A DNA stretch of 64,000 nucleotides, taken from positions 40,875,926 through 40,939,925 of the forward strand of contig CM057224.1 of the NCBI GenBank assembly GCA_029891385.1, written 5' to 3'. Source of the stretch: Erythroxylum novogranatense (Eukaryota > Streptophyta > Magnoliopsida > Malpighiales > Erythroxylaceae). Each line of letters starts with the position of its first letter. The stretch's first letter is position 1. A model generated the notes under the pieces. The model was not told the origin of the DNA, did no database searches, and saw only the letters and a program-made list of their open reading frames with translations. Shown here one piece after another: positions 22,966 to 33,322 of the stretch. The translations under genes were made by a program, and so were the position numbers.

Positions 22966-25900
22966 GTTTCGCCATGGCGTGTTCTTCGTCTTGCACATGT
23001 GATGGCAGAATCGCCCAGAAAACCCAGAAATTCCCAGATTTCTCAGTTCTAATCCATTCATTTTCATTCTAAACACTCCAAAACAACATTCTACACTTAA
23101 CACAATTCATTCCCAAGTTTAGATCCACCAAATAACCATTATTCAACAATTACCCAAAATCAAACTCAACATTTTCCCTAAACCTACATCATCCGAAAAT
23201 CTATAAATTCTCAAACAATTATTACCTTAATCCAAAGCTCAAATCTAACTATTTAAAACATAAACAAGTAGAAACTTACTTGATTTAAGCTTCTAATCCT
23301 TCCAAAACACCAAGATAATCCAAGTCTCAAGCCAAATCGACACCCACGGTAACTCCAAAACCCAAACCCATCTCTATCTTTTCAACACCAAACCAAATGA
23401 TAGATTTAAGATGGAAGAGGAAGCAAAGAATAAGAAGAAACCAAGGAGAAATCAAGGGAAGAAATCACGATGGAGAAAGAAGGAAAAAGATTTCTTCTTT
23501 CAAAAGCCAAGCATCGTGATTTACAAATTCAAAGGAGAAAGGTTATAAACCTAAGGGATTTAAGGCTTGTTTGGCAAATCTAGTTGCCACAATTCCGATC
23601 CGAACCACCTCGAGTCAATTTCTAATTCTAATTTCTCCCGAATTCTAATAGATAAACCCTAATTTCTCAAATCAAATTTCTAATCTATCCGCGCCATTGA
23701 ATAATTAATTTCAGAACTGGAAATCCAATTAACCAGTCATTGATCAATTTTTCGGTCCGGGCCTATTGTTCCGAAAATTTCAGAAAAATTCCTATAAATC
23801 CTCAAAAATAGCAAACTCATAATCGTATACTCCAATTTCATAATTCAATTCCCTAACTTTCATTTCTAACTCAAATTCAATTCTCAAGCCTAATTTGACC
23901 TAATATCACACATGCCCTAATCATCTCCAAATCCAAGTTATCCAAATCAAACCGAAAATATGTCATACATGTATGTACGTACGAATGCCAGTACAATAAT
24001 TGCCAATTATACATAATTCAATAATGCATGCACATGCAAAAATACGTATGAAATGAACTGTACCCATCCCATCGGTGACGGGATGTTACAGAAATGTTGC
24101 TCAGCCAATTAACCGAGCTTTCAACTTCTAACACTTATAGCTTTTGACTCCAAACTTTGAATTGGACAAACTTGGTATCTATTTCATAGAGAAAAGAGAG
24201 CTCTACACTTTTCAAGAAGGACTCAAAATCAATTGAGGTCTTTAAAGGGGTCAAAAATGCACTCAAAGATGACCGATCGATAATCTCCTCAAAACTTTAA
24301 AACAACACCTCAACTTGTAAACATCATAACTTTTGACCCAGAACTCCAAATTTGACAAACTTGGTATCTACAGAAAGTTAAAAAAAATCCTCTACAACCT
24401 TTATGAAGGCCTTAAAAATCAGATCAACCTCTAAATGAGTTAAAAACTCCACACAAAGTGATTGGTCGATCAGCTTCACACTAAACAGCATCAGAACTTC
24501 TAAAAATCATAACTTTCTACTCCCTTGTCCAAAATTTTCGTGCCTTATATCAATGGAAAGATAAAAACAAGCTCTACAATGTTCATGAAGAACTCCAAAG
24601 CAACTTCAACCTCAAGCTAAGTCAATGTTTCAATCAAAGTTTCTGCCCTGATAGCAATCACCTAAGCAATATCCAAACTTCAAATTATCATAACTTCTTG
24701 CCCTGATATCGAAAAATTGCATACTTTATGGCGTTAGAAAGCTGGAAACACAAGTTACAGCTTTCATTAAGACCCCTTTGACTAATTCCATCTAGATCAA
24801 TACAGTTTTGTCGTTAAAGTTCCTGAACACCATTCCTACACTTAGGATGGCTTATCAACATGTCAACTTCAATCCTTCACCCTATACCATATACTCTTCA
24901 TCCAATTCATCGCAAACTCAAAATTTAAAAACTCCAACATGTTCTTCCCAAGCAATAACTCAACAGTGAAGATTTATGAACATACACGTTCCTTTTTGCA
25001 AAGCCATACATAATCTCATACAATGTCTATTTAGCAACACAAACATACTACTTTCACTCTTTCAACACCTTCTATCCATAAATTTTAGAAATTCACATTT
25101 CCTATCTTTTATACCCGAAAATTTTCAATGAATTCATGTACCACTTTATGAGCCAGTAATCATTATGTAAATGCATGTATGCTAATAAGATGCATGAGCA
25201 AAACCAATGCATTTCCTTTGTCTCTCCTTGAGCACACATGTACAATATTTCAGGTCCTCACCCTTCATTTGGGGACGGGATGTTACAATTTATGCAAGAT
25301 ACACATACATCACATTTTGTACAATCATAAGTGTTAAATAATGCACATGACTGAAATGAAATATGTACAATGCATGTTCATGACAATCCCGGGTATTTTA
25401 CCATTAATTTCTTTACAAAAAGTCATTCCCATTTCAAAACTCATCTAAGTATAATTAATACTTAGATTTATGCCTCACTAAAACCATTAAAATCTCCATT
25501 CTTTTCTTAAAAACTCACTTCAGAATTTTTCCACGTCATACTTTCGGGTCCACTATTCACATTCAATCAAAAAGTGACACTGGTATAATTTGGTCATACT
25601 ATCTTCTAGAAAAGGGTTCCTCTATGTCTTATCTTTCCATTGACACCAAAATCACTCAATTTGGTTCAGCAATTTGAAAGATATGTCTCAAACATTATCG
25701 GGTTATCCCAATTCTAAAACATTGTACTATACACAACTTTCATCCAGAAATTCACTATCTTAGAGAAAGAATTGAAAGTCGACTTCTTAAGACAATTTGT
25801 ATGCCTATATCTCTAGTTTACTCCAAATTAAAATTCATCTTATTTGGAATCCTATAGATCAAGATGTCACCAAAATATTGAAGCATATTCAGTAAAAATC

Positions 25901-27010
25901 TCTAACTCTTACTCTTCCCAACGATCCACTCACTTTGATTCTATCAATATTTTTCAAATCAAAACCAAAAGCTATAAATTTTTATGGAGAGATAGAGAAA
26001 TCTGTTAGGAATCTATTGTTTCAAAAATCAGGTCATTTGGAGGTCGGATGAAGAAGTTATAGCCAAAAGATCAAAGTATGTTTAGAAAATAGCCTTCTTT
26101 GAACAAATAGGGAAGTCGCGATCGTGCATGTCGAGTGGACCAACAGAGTTGCAGTCGTGCATGCACACGATCGAGACTTCGCAGGTGAACCTGCGACCCT
26201 TTTTCTTCATTGACGTCCCAACTTCAAACTTCCATAACTTTTGATTTAGAACTCCAAAATTTACAAATTTTATATCAATGAAAAGATAAAAGAAAGATCT
26301 ACAATTTTTGTGAAGACATCGAGAACAAATTTTGCCTCTATAAGGATCAAAATTTCAAATGAATTCAGTTGTCCCGAATATCCATCCCATGTAATATCAC
26401 AGACTTCTAAATATCATATCTCTCACCTACAATATCCAAAAATTTCATACTTTATATCAATGAAAAGCTGAGAGAAATATCTATAACTTTCATACTTGTC
26501 ACTTGCCATATGTCCACATTCCCATGGATTTAAACTAGTTCTCTTATTTAACTAGTCCAATCAATTTCAATTTCTACTCCAATTGTCTCCCAATTTTCAA
26601 TGGCACTTGTTAATAAATTTCTGTGTCATTTATAAAAAAATTGATTGCCATTAGACAGTAAATTTTACTACCATTTATCATTTGTCTTGCCACTTGACAT
26701 TTTTCCTAGTCTAAAAATTCCTCAAATTTTCCTAAAACTCTCCAAAATTTGTAAATCAACCATTTCACTTTCCAAATCAATTTTTCAACACTTACAACCC
26801 AAAATTCTCAATAACAATCACATTTATAAACAATTTTACCCGAAATTATTCATGAATGCATGTACACTTATTTTCATGTGCAGATAAATTTACTATTCAT
26901 GTATATGTGTATGACATATTATGCAAGAGCAATAAAAATACATTTCTAATCTCTCATTAATCTTTCATGTACCATATTTTAGGGTTCTAACCCTCAATCT
27001 GAGAACGGGA

Positions 27011-30000
27011 GTTGATTATAGCCTGGTGCTACTAATCTCGCTGTGTTACGACTCACTTTTCCTGATTCGTCTAGCTTATTCTTAAAAACCCATCTAATTC
27101 CTATGATGGTCTTTTTAGGTGGTCTGGGAACTAAGGACTAAACTTTATTCCTAGTAAAATGGTTCAGCTCCTCTTGCATAACTAAAATCTAAGCTTCATC
27201 TTGAAGAGTTTCATCAATTTTATTAGGCTCAATCTCATAAATAAATGCTATATTTGCTTCTCTTTTGAATTTGGACCTAGTTCGCACACCTTCTGAAGTC
27301 TCTCTTATAATCAACTCTTCTGGATGAGAACTCTTATATTTCTAATTTCTTTTCAAATCAAGAGTCTCAGGAATATCTTCAACTTTGTCTAAGGAAGATT
27401 CTGATGGTGATACTTCTTTACTATCAACCAAAGGTACTGATAGGGTTCCATTATCAGTATCATCTCTCTTACTTAGTTGAGAACTATCATCAAACTTGAC
27501 ATGAATAGTTTCCTCAACAGTTTTAGAAGTAAGATTATAAACCCTATAAGCTTTTTATGATAGAGAATAGCCTAGAAAAATTCCAGAATAACTCTTAGAA
27601 TCAAATTTATCCAGACTTTCTTTTGTATTCAATATAGAGCACTTGCAACTAAATGGATTGAAGTAGGATATATTAGGTTTCCTTCCATTCCATAACTCAT
27701 ATGGATTTTTCTTCAACAAAGGTCGCAGAAGTATTCTATTTTGAATATAACACACTGTATTCACAGCCTTTGCCCAGAAGTACTTAGGAAGATCCATCTC
27801 ACACAGCACAGTCCTTATCATTTCCTAAATCGTCCTATTCTTCCTTTCAAAAAACACCATTTTTTGTGGGGTTCTAGAGGCAGAGAAATTCTGAAAAATT
27901 TCATTCTCTTCACAAAACATTCTGAACTTCTCATTTTCAAATTTACCACCCTGATCACTTCTAATACTAGCTATAGGCATTCGTTTTTCATTCTGTAACT
28001 TTTTGGACAATACTTTAAAACACTTAAAAGACTCATCTTTATGTGATAAAAACAATATCCAACAAAATATAGTGAAATCATCAATAATAACAAGACCATA
28101 CCTCTTTTCGCTAAGACTCAATGTCCTAGTTGGACCAAATAAATCCATATGTAACAACTCCAGAGGTCTAGAAGAAGTTACAAAATTTTTAGAAAAAAAT
28201 GTTGTTTTAACCTGTTTTCCTTTTTGACAACTTTCACAAAAGAAATCCTTGTTAAAACTTATTTTTGGTAAACCTCTTACCAAATCAGGTTTAATCAACT
28301 TAGAAATATGTTTAAAACTAATATGACCTAGCTTTTTATGCCAAATCAGTTTTTCTTGATCAGTTGATATAAAATAGGAAATATTTTGATTTTGAAAATC
28401 TTCTAAATTTATTTTGTAAAGATTGTTTTATCTTTTGGCATAAAAGAATATGGACCCATCCTTATTTTTTACTTCACAAGAATTTTGATTGAAAGACACT
28501 TTAAAACCATAATCATATAATTGACTGGCACTAATCAAATTATGTTTTAAACCATCAACTAGCAGCACATTATCAATGCATGCAAAGGAATCTTTATCGA
28601 TTTTACCGATTCCAATTATCTTGCCTTGCTGGTTGTCTCCAAAAGTTACCGATCCTCCCTTCTTATACTGAAGATCTAGGAACATAGACCTTCTTCCCGT
28701 CATATGTCGCAAGCATCCACTGTCTAAGTACCAATGGTGCTGGTTGCTTCTTCCAAGGAAAGATATTTGCATGTGATATTATTTGTCTCTTAGATACCCA
28801 TATTGTCTTGAGTCCTTTAGGGTTAGTTTTAACATAATTCATAGTATGATGATGATGAAACTGATGACATTTCTGATGATGATGAGGCTGAATTTTTTTT
28901 TTCCTAAAGGGAGCAGAATTCTTTTTATGCTGAGTATAGTTTTTAGCAAACCCTAATCCAGTTTTATCATTAGGGTGTTTGTATTTTCCTAGCATATCAT
29001 TCATTTTTCTCGTACTCTCTGTAAATGTCGATAAATCAGCTGAAAGACTATTTATTCTTTGTTTCAACTGATTGATCTTTTCAAATCTATCTACCACAAC
29101 CTTTTTCTTCATCTCGTCTACTTGTTTCTTTAAGCAGACATTTTCTTTTTCTAACACTTGCGTGTTCTTCAAGTTTTTTACGTACTCTTTCTTAAGAAAT
29201 TTATACAGCTTTATAATTGCATGAGAATCTTCTAATAATTCTGAGTATGCGTCTAGTAATTCATTAAGTTTTGAGGTTACTTTCTCATCACTTTCTCCTT
29301 CGACTACCAGGCAAATATTTGCTTGCACCGATGCCTCTGAGTCAGTATCTGATTCAGATGAATCTAGATCTTCCTAGGTTGCCATCATGCTTTTCTTGCC
29401 TTCTCTACTCTTCTTTAGCTTTCTTTTTAATAATGGACATTTGGACTTGTAGTGTCCCGGTTTATTGCATTCATAACATATGATGGATATTTTCTCATTC
29501 TTCCCTTCATCTTTGCTATTCTTCTTGAGATAGGACTCTTTGTTTCCTTTAGCCTTTTTTTCCACATGCATCTGATCTTCCTCGAGATAAAGGATAGTTC
29601 ATCATCTTCTTCGCTTGAAACATGATTTGATTCGCTGGAATCGTCATCCTTGACTTCCTCAATCTTCAGAGCTTTCGACGATGAGTTCCTCTTCCTTTGA
29701 TTCTTCTGATTCTTCTGTCTGGCCTTCAATGCTATGGATTTGTCTCGTCTGGGCTTATCTTTTGCATCAAGTTCAACTTCATGTATCTTCAGAGATCTAA
29801 GCAATTCATCAAGTTTCAATATGCTCAAATCCTTGACTTCTTGTATGTACGGCTGTTACTTTTGGTCTTCATCTCTTCGGTAAACTTCTGAGGATCTTTC
29901 TAACGTGATCTTGATTGTCGTACATTCTACTGAGAGTTTAAGTCTATTGATGATAGTTTGAAATCTTTCAAACATCTGATCGATAAACTCTTCGTCCTTC

Positions 30001-30339
30001 ATCTTGAACAGCTCATACTAGTGTACAAGAATGCTTATCTTGAACTCCTTTACTTGTTTCGTGCCTTCGTGTGCGATGGATAGCGTATCCCACATCTCTT
30101 TCACAATGTCGCATCCGTGAACTTTATCATACTCACTTCTACTTAGGACACAACTTAAAAAGAACTTAGCTTTTAAATTTAGCTGGAATCTCGCTTTTTG
30201 TTCTGCAGACCATCTGATTCATGGAACAACATTTCCTTCTTTATCTACTAGTGTATATGGTCCGTTTTCTATTATCTCCCAAAGATTGATATGAGTAGAT
30301 TCAATAAAGAGCCGCATCCTGTCTTTCCAGTAGTGGTAG
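27011..30339 (-). pseudogene. Copia (Sirevirus-like) gag-pol, truncated in reverse transcriptase
   Basis: On the minus strand, in 5'-3' order, the blocks are as follows. The first is gag continuation with YWKDRM (from 30,339). Next are a zinc knuckle CX2CX4HX4C (29,437-29,478), a long charged coiled-coil-like stretch (about 28,960-29,290) and a protease with WYLDSGC (DSG at 28,716-28,724). These are followed by a pre-integrase HHCC (WHKKLGH near 28,325-28,345, CESC near 28,225) and an integrase core with HMDLFGP, SDQGG and ERKNR. The last block is the start of reverse transcriptase, ending at RLVAPGYNQ (27,011). Several frameshifts and stops break it, so it cannot make a polyprotein. Gene order PR-IN-RT and the large gag with coiled coil fit Copia, Sirevirus-like. 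Element C cuts it off at 27,011; the remainder should lie left of the window. Confidence 0.88.
29437..29478 (-). pseudogene. Copia gag zinc knuckle
   Basis: CYECNKPGHYKSKC is a canonical CCHC knuckle (CX2CX4HX4C). In retrotransposon gag it binds the element's RNA during packaging. It is followed by a lysine-rich tail. Confidence 0.9.
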
Positions 30340-31264
30340 TGTAACATCCCGTCACCGATGGGAAGCTTATATGGGTAAATTGAGATGGGTTAGAATTTTA
30401 CCGCATATTATCAACTGAGCATTCAATTGGCCTCTAATTTTAGAGGAATGGGTCTTTTGCACATGCACATATAGGTACATGCATTCATGACATTTTCCCG
30501 ACTTTTAATTTTGATACTGATTTGAATTGTGAAATTGTGAGATAATTAGATTTGATTATGATTTATTGAGAATTTTGGAATGATTGAGTTTGAATATTGA
30601 AATGGAAATGTTCTGGAGTAATTGCTAATTGATAGCGACTCTTCGGAATTTTCTGGAAAATTCGGGAGAACAAGTCCGGACCGAAAATTTTCCGAGTGAC
30701 GGACTGATTGACTGCATAGTGCTAGAATAATGGGTAAGTGGCAATGGAAAATTTATATATATGATTTTAGAGATTAATATGTCGAGCTCTTGAAATTTGG
30801 AGACGAATTGGACTGGAAATGAATTGAAAAGAGAAAGAGATTTAAATGTTTGTGAGGAAAAAGACAAGAGACTTAGGTGATTAATCTTTAAATGCCTAAG
30901 GTTATAAGAGGAGAAGAGAAGAAAGGAAAAAGCCTTGCTTCCTAGGGCACGATTGCTTCCTCTTCTCCTTGGATGATTTTCGATCTCCCTTCGAGATCCT
31001 TGCTTGCCCCTTCTTTGAGGTTGAAGAATGACTAGAATCCTTGACAGAGTGATGATTTTCGAAAGTTTAGAAGCTCACCGTGGATGATGGAGGAAGTGAA
31101 AGGGGTAGGGGAGATTTCAGAAGATTTGAGGATTGGATGTTTGATTGGTAAGTAAAATGGTTTAAAAGTTGTGTTATTGTTATTAAAATGCATTCATGGG
31201 TTTAAATGTTAAGATTAGAGTGTTTGAGTTAAGTTATTACCGGTTTTAGAGAGAGAAATGGAGA

Positions 31265-31560
31265 AAAACTGATCGGAGAAGACGACCTGCGACTCACACG
31301 TCGCGTCGTCTTGTAAGCTCTCGCATGGCGAAGTTAATATTTAATTAAATCACCACGGCGGGAAGGAAGACGTCGCGGCGAGCTCTGAAACGTTGGACAT
31401 CGCGGCGAGCTCGAATTTTCCACGCCGCGACGATTCCTCTCCCATGCGTCGCGGCGAGCCCCAAGGAGAACGTTCACTGCGGCGATTGTCATTACACGTC
31501 GCGGCAAGCGCCTGCTAGACGTCGCGGCGAATGGTTTGATGTCGCAGCAAGGGACTTTTT
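31265..31560 (+). repeat. CpG-rich module, element A 5' LTR
   Basis: The block has many CGTCGCGGCGAG-type words. Compared with 38,015-38,335 it carries numerous substitutions and small gaps, many of the CG to CA or TG kind, while the flanking LTR is almost unchanged. Confidence 0.7.
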
Positions 31561-32545
31561 CTGAATTGGTTTAAATGAGTTTTTGAGGCTTAGCTAATAA
31601 TATAGACCTCCAATTGAGGTGATGTTTGATTCGTTATGATCTAGAGAAAGAGGTCTACAATTGATACGAAGAATGAAAGTTGAATTTAAGATTAGTAGAA
31701 TCGTAATTAGTAAAAGAAAGTTAAGAATGTGATTGTATTTCAACCTAAGGATTGTTCTTGGTAATTGGGATAAAATTGTGAGGTCCCTAAATGTAAAGGA
31801 AAGGCTATTGGAATCTAGAACTGAGCATAAAAGGTGAATTTGATCTAGAGAATAGTGATATTGATTTTGAGGTAATATCCTAGTGGATATGACGTGATAA
31901 ATTGACTGGATATTAGAATTGAAATTTGGGAGTTTCGTAATATGTTATTGAATTGAAATGAGACTTTATTGATCAATTGAGTGGAAAGTTAGAATTTGAT
32001 AAAAGAAAGTGGAAATTGGGAAATAGCACCGGGAAGGTCATGAATAGGCATAGTACATCTTTTATTCAAGGCATGTGCATCATTAAATTATTTTGGTTGT
32101 GCATTTTGTAATGGAAATTATTTGACTGTTATAGAGGCTCCGATGGATCGATATTCTACGGATATTGTTGGGACTTCCAGGCTGTAGCTCGGAAGTACAG
32201 GTGAGTTACCTAGTTGGTTCCTCAATCTATGTGTGCTTAATATTATGCATTGATGCCATGTGGAGATAATGGATGGATATGTGTGTTTGATTTTGATTGA
32301 TTTCGGACCATGGGTGTCCGAAATATTTGGAATTTGATATTGAAGTGCTATTGTGTGTAGATGATTATGAATGCATCAATGAAATAAATTGTAAATGCAT
32401 ATGACTGAAATACCGGACCAAAGGTCCGAAGGAATGAGAAATGGCATTGAAATGTAAATGACTGTAAATGGGAATTGGAACATATGCATTCATGCATAAA
32501 GGTATGATCAGATAATGGCAGTTGTGACCGGAGCAGCCAACGTAT

Positions 32546-32656
32546 TACAGAGCTTTAAGTTCAACGCATCAGGGCTTCAAGCCCAACGTATTCAGAGCCA
32601 CAGGCTCACCGTATCAGGGCATTCAGGCCCAACGTATTCAGAGCCACAGGCTCAAC
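32546..32656 (+). repeat. Array of five short palindromic units, element A 5' LTR
   Basis: Successive units are GAGCTTTAAGTTC, GGGCTTCAAGCCC, GAGCCACAGGCTC, GGGCATTCAGGCCC and GAGCCACAGGCTC. They are separated by AACGTATTCA-like spacers with a period of about 22-24 bp. Confidence 0.75.
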
Positions 32657-32838
32657 GAAATGTGCCCGCCATCGACGAGCCAAAGCACGGTCACAATAAC
32701 GTAATGAAAATGAAAAGTATCACATGTGCATTGCATAAATGATATGAATGAATGTGGATTGTGTGAGAGGCGAAACGCCTTATATTTGTGAATTGTGATC
32801 GTTTGTGGTATTCTGTGAATTATTTGAATATGCATCAC

Positions 32839-32889
32839 TTGAGTGAACCATCGATGGTGGTTTCTCACTGAGTTTGCAAACTCACCCAA
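32839..32889 (+). repeat. Conserved two-hairpin module, copy 5
   Basis: It reads TTGAGTGAACCATCGATGGT followed by a TGAGTTTGCAAACTCA palindrome and CCCAA. The next bases run into a T-rich stretch ending TTTTTCAGG. Confidence 0.65.
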
Positions 32890-33309
32890 CATTGCAATTA
32901 TTTTTCAGGAATTGACGAGTACCCCGTTAGACACACAAGAGTATGTCACCGCTCGTAAGTTAGAGTTCGAGGTCGGGATCAGTTCACGTCTGCATTTGTG
33001 TCATTCTGAATTATGTGTAAATTTGTATTTCCGCAAGATTAGTACTAGTATTGCCGAGGGCCCCAATTGATTAATGTTGTATTGTAATTTGATTTTTGAC
33101 ATAGTGTTTTGATTGAAAATAATTTCGTATCGTGGGCCTAAATTGTTTACTGATATCTGCGCACTCGATTGGTTTTTGGTAAATGAAAATGCATTACAGA
33201 GTTTTTAAACTGTTTCAACTGCTTTAGCATACCACCCTCGTGAGGCACGGGCTCGGATATCACCATCGATATCAGGTTCGGGTCTTGCGGGAGTGGGATG
33301 CTACATTTG

Positions 33310-33322
33310 TGGTATCAGAGCC
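33310..33322 (+). other. Primer-binding site of element A
   Basis: TGGTATCAGAGCC lies four bases after the LTR end, complementary to the initiator methionine tRNA 3' end. Confidence 0.88.

Larger units (their letters stand above)
21429..24090 (-). mobile_element. Nested solo LTR, TSD GAAAT
   Basis: The plus-strand ends are TGTAGCGCCCCCTC (21,429) and TCGGTGACGGGATGTTACA (24,090), with perfect GAAAT at 21,424-21,428 and 24,091-24,095. Length is 2,662 bp. On the minus strand it starts like element A's LTR (TGTAACATCCCGTCACCGAT) and ends like the 39,998 LTR (GGGCGCTACA type, with the CCTACGGGCGTCCCG block shared with 42,320). It contains the two-hairpin module, a palindrome array (22,049-22,185) and a CpG-rich block (22,800-22,965). 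Confidence 0.9.
17978..25287 (-). mobile_element. Solo LTR with mosaic composition, TSD ATTTA, carrying a nested solo LTR
   Basis: The ends are TGTAACATCCC (17,978) and GGGATGTTACA (25,287), flanked by ATTTA at 17,973-17,977 and 25,288-25,292. Removing the nested LTR and its 5-bp duplication leaves about 4.6 kb. The left part (LTR 3' end on the minus strand) resembles the A/C LTRs, including the two-hairpin module at 18,341-18,390. The body (about 19,700-21,428 and 24,091-24,800) resembles element B's LTR in reverse, for example at 19,980-20,020 and 24,110-24,600. It contains the 191-bp tandem array. It has no internal region, so it is a solo LTR. Confidence 0.87.
16708..27010 (-). mobile_element. 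Element C 5' LTR, interrupted by a solo LTR
   Basis: The LTR 3' end is TGTAACACCTCACTCCCGC at 16,708 on the plus strand. The sequence runs to 17,977, is interrupted at 17,978-25,287, and resumes to 27,010. Without the insert and its duplicated ATTTA it is about 2,987 bp, close to the A LTRs (2,966 and 2,985 bp). The 25,576-27,010 part matches 72-1,909 of the 3' LTR. The expected terminal TGTTACA is missing at 27,010, where Copia sequence begins at once. Confidence 0.85.
30340..33305 (+). mobile_element. Element A 5' LTR
   Basis: It starts TGTAACATCCCGTCACC and ends GGGAGTGGGATGCTACA. It contains the CpG-rich module (31,265-31,560), the palindrome array (32,546-32,656) and the two-hairpin module (32,839-32,889). 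Most of it is nearly identical to the 3' LTR, suggesting a young insertion, but three patches differ strongly (see findings). Confidence 0.9.

Noticed and set aside
22719..23103. Overlapping plus- and minus-strand ORFs of 115-117 codons
   Set aside because: They lie in the CpG-rich module of a solo LTR, where G+C-rich repeats lower stop frequency on both strands.
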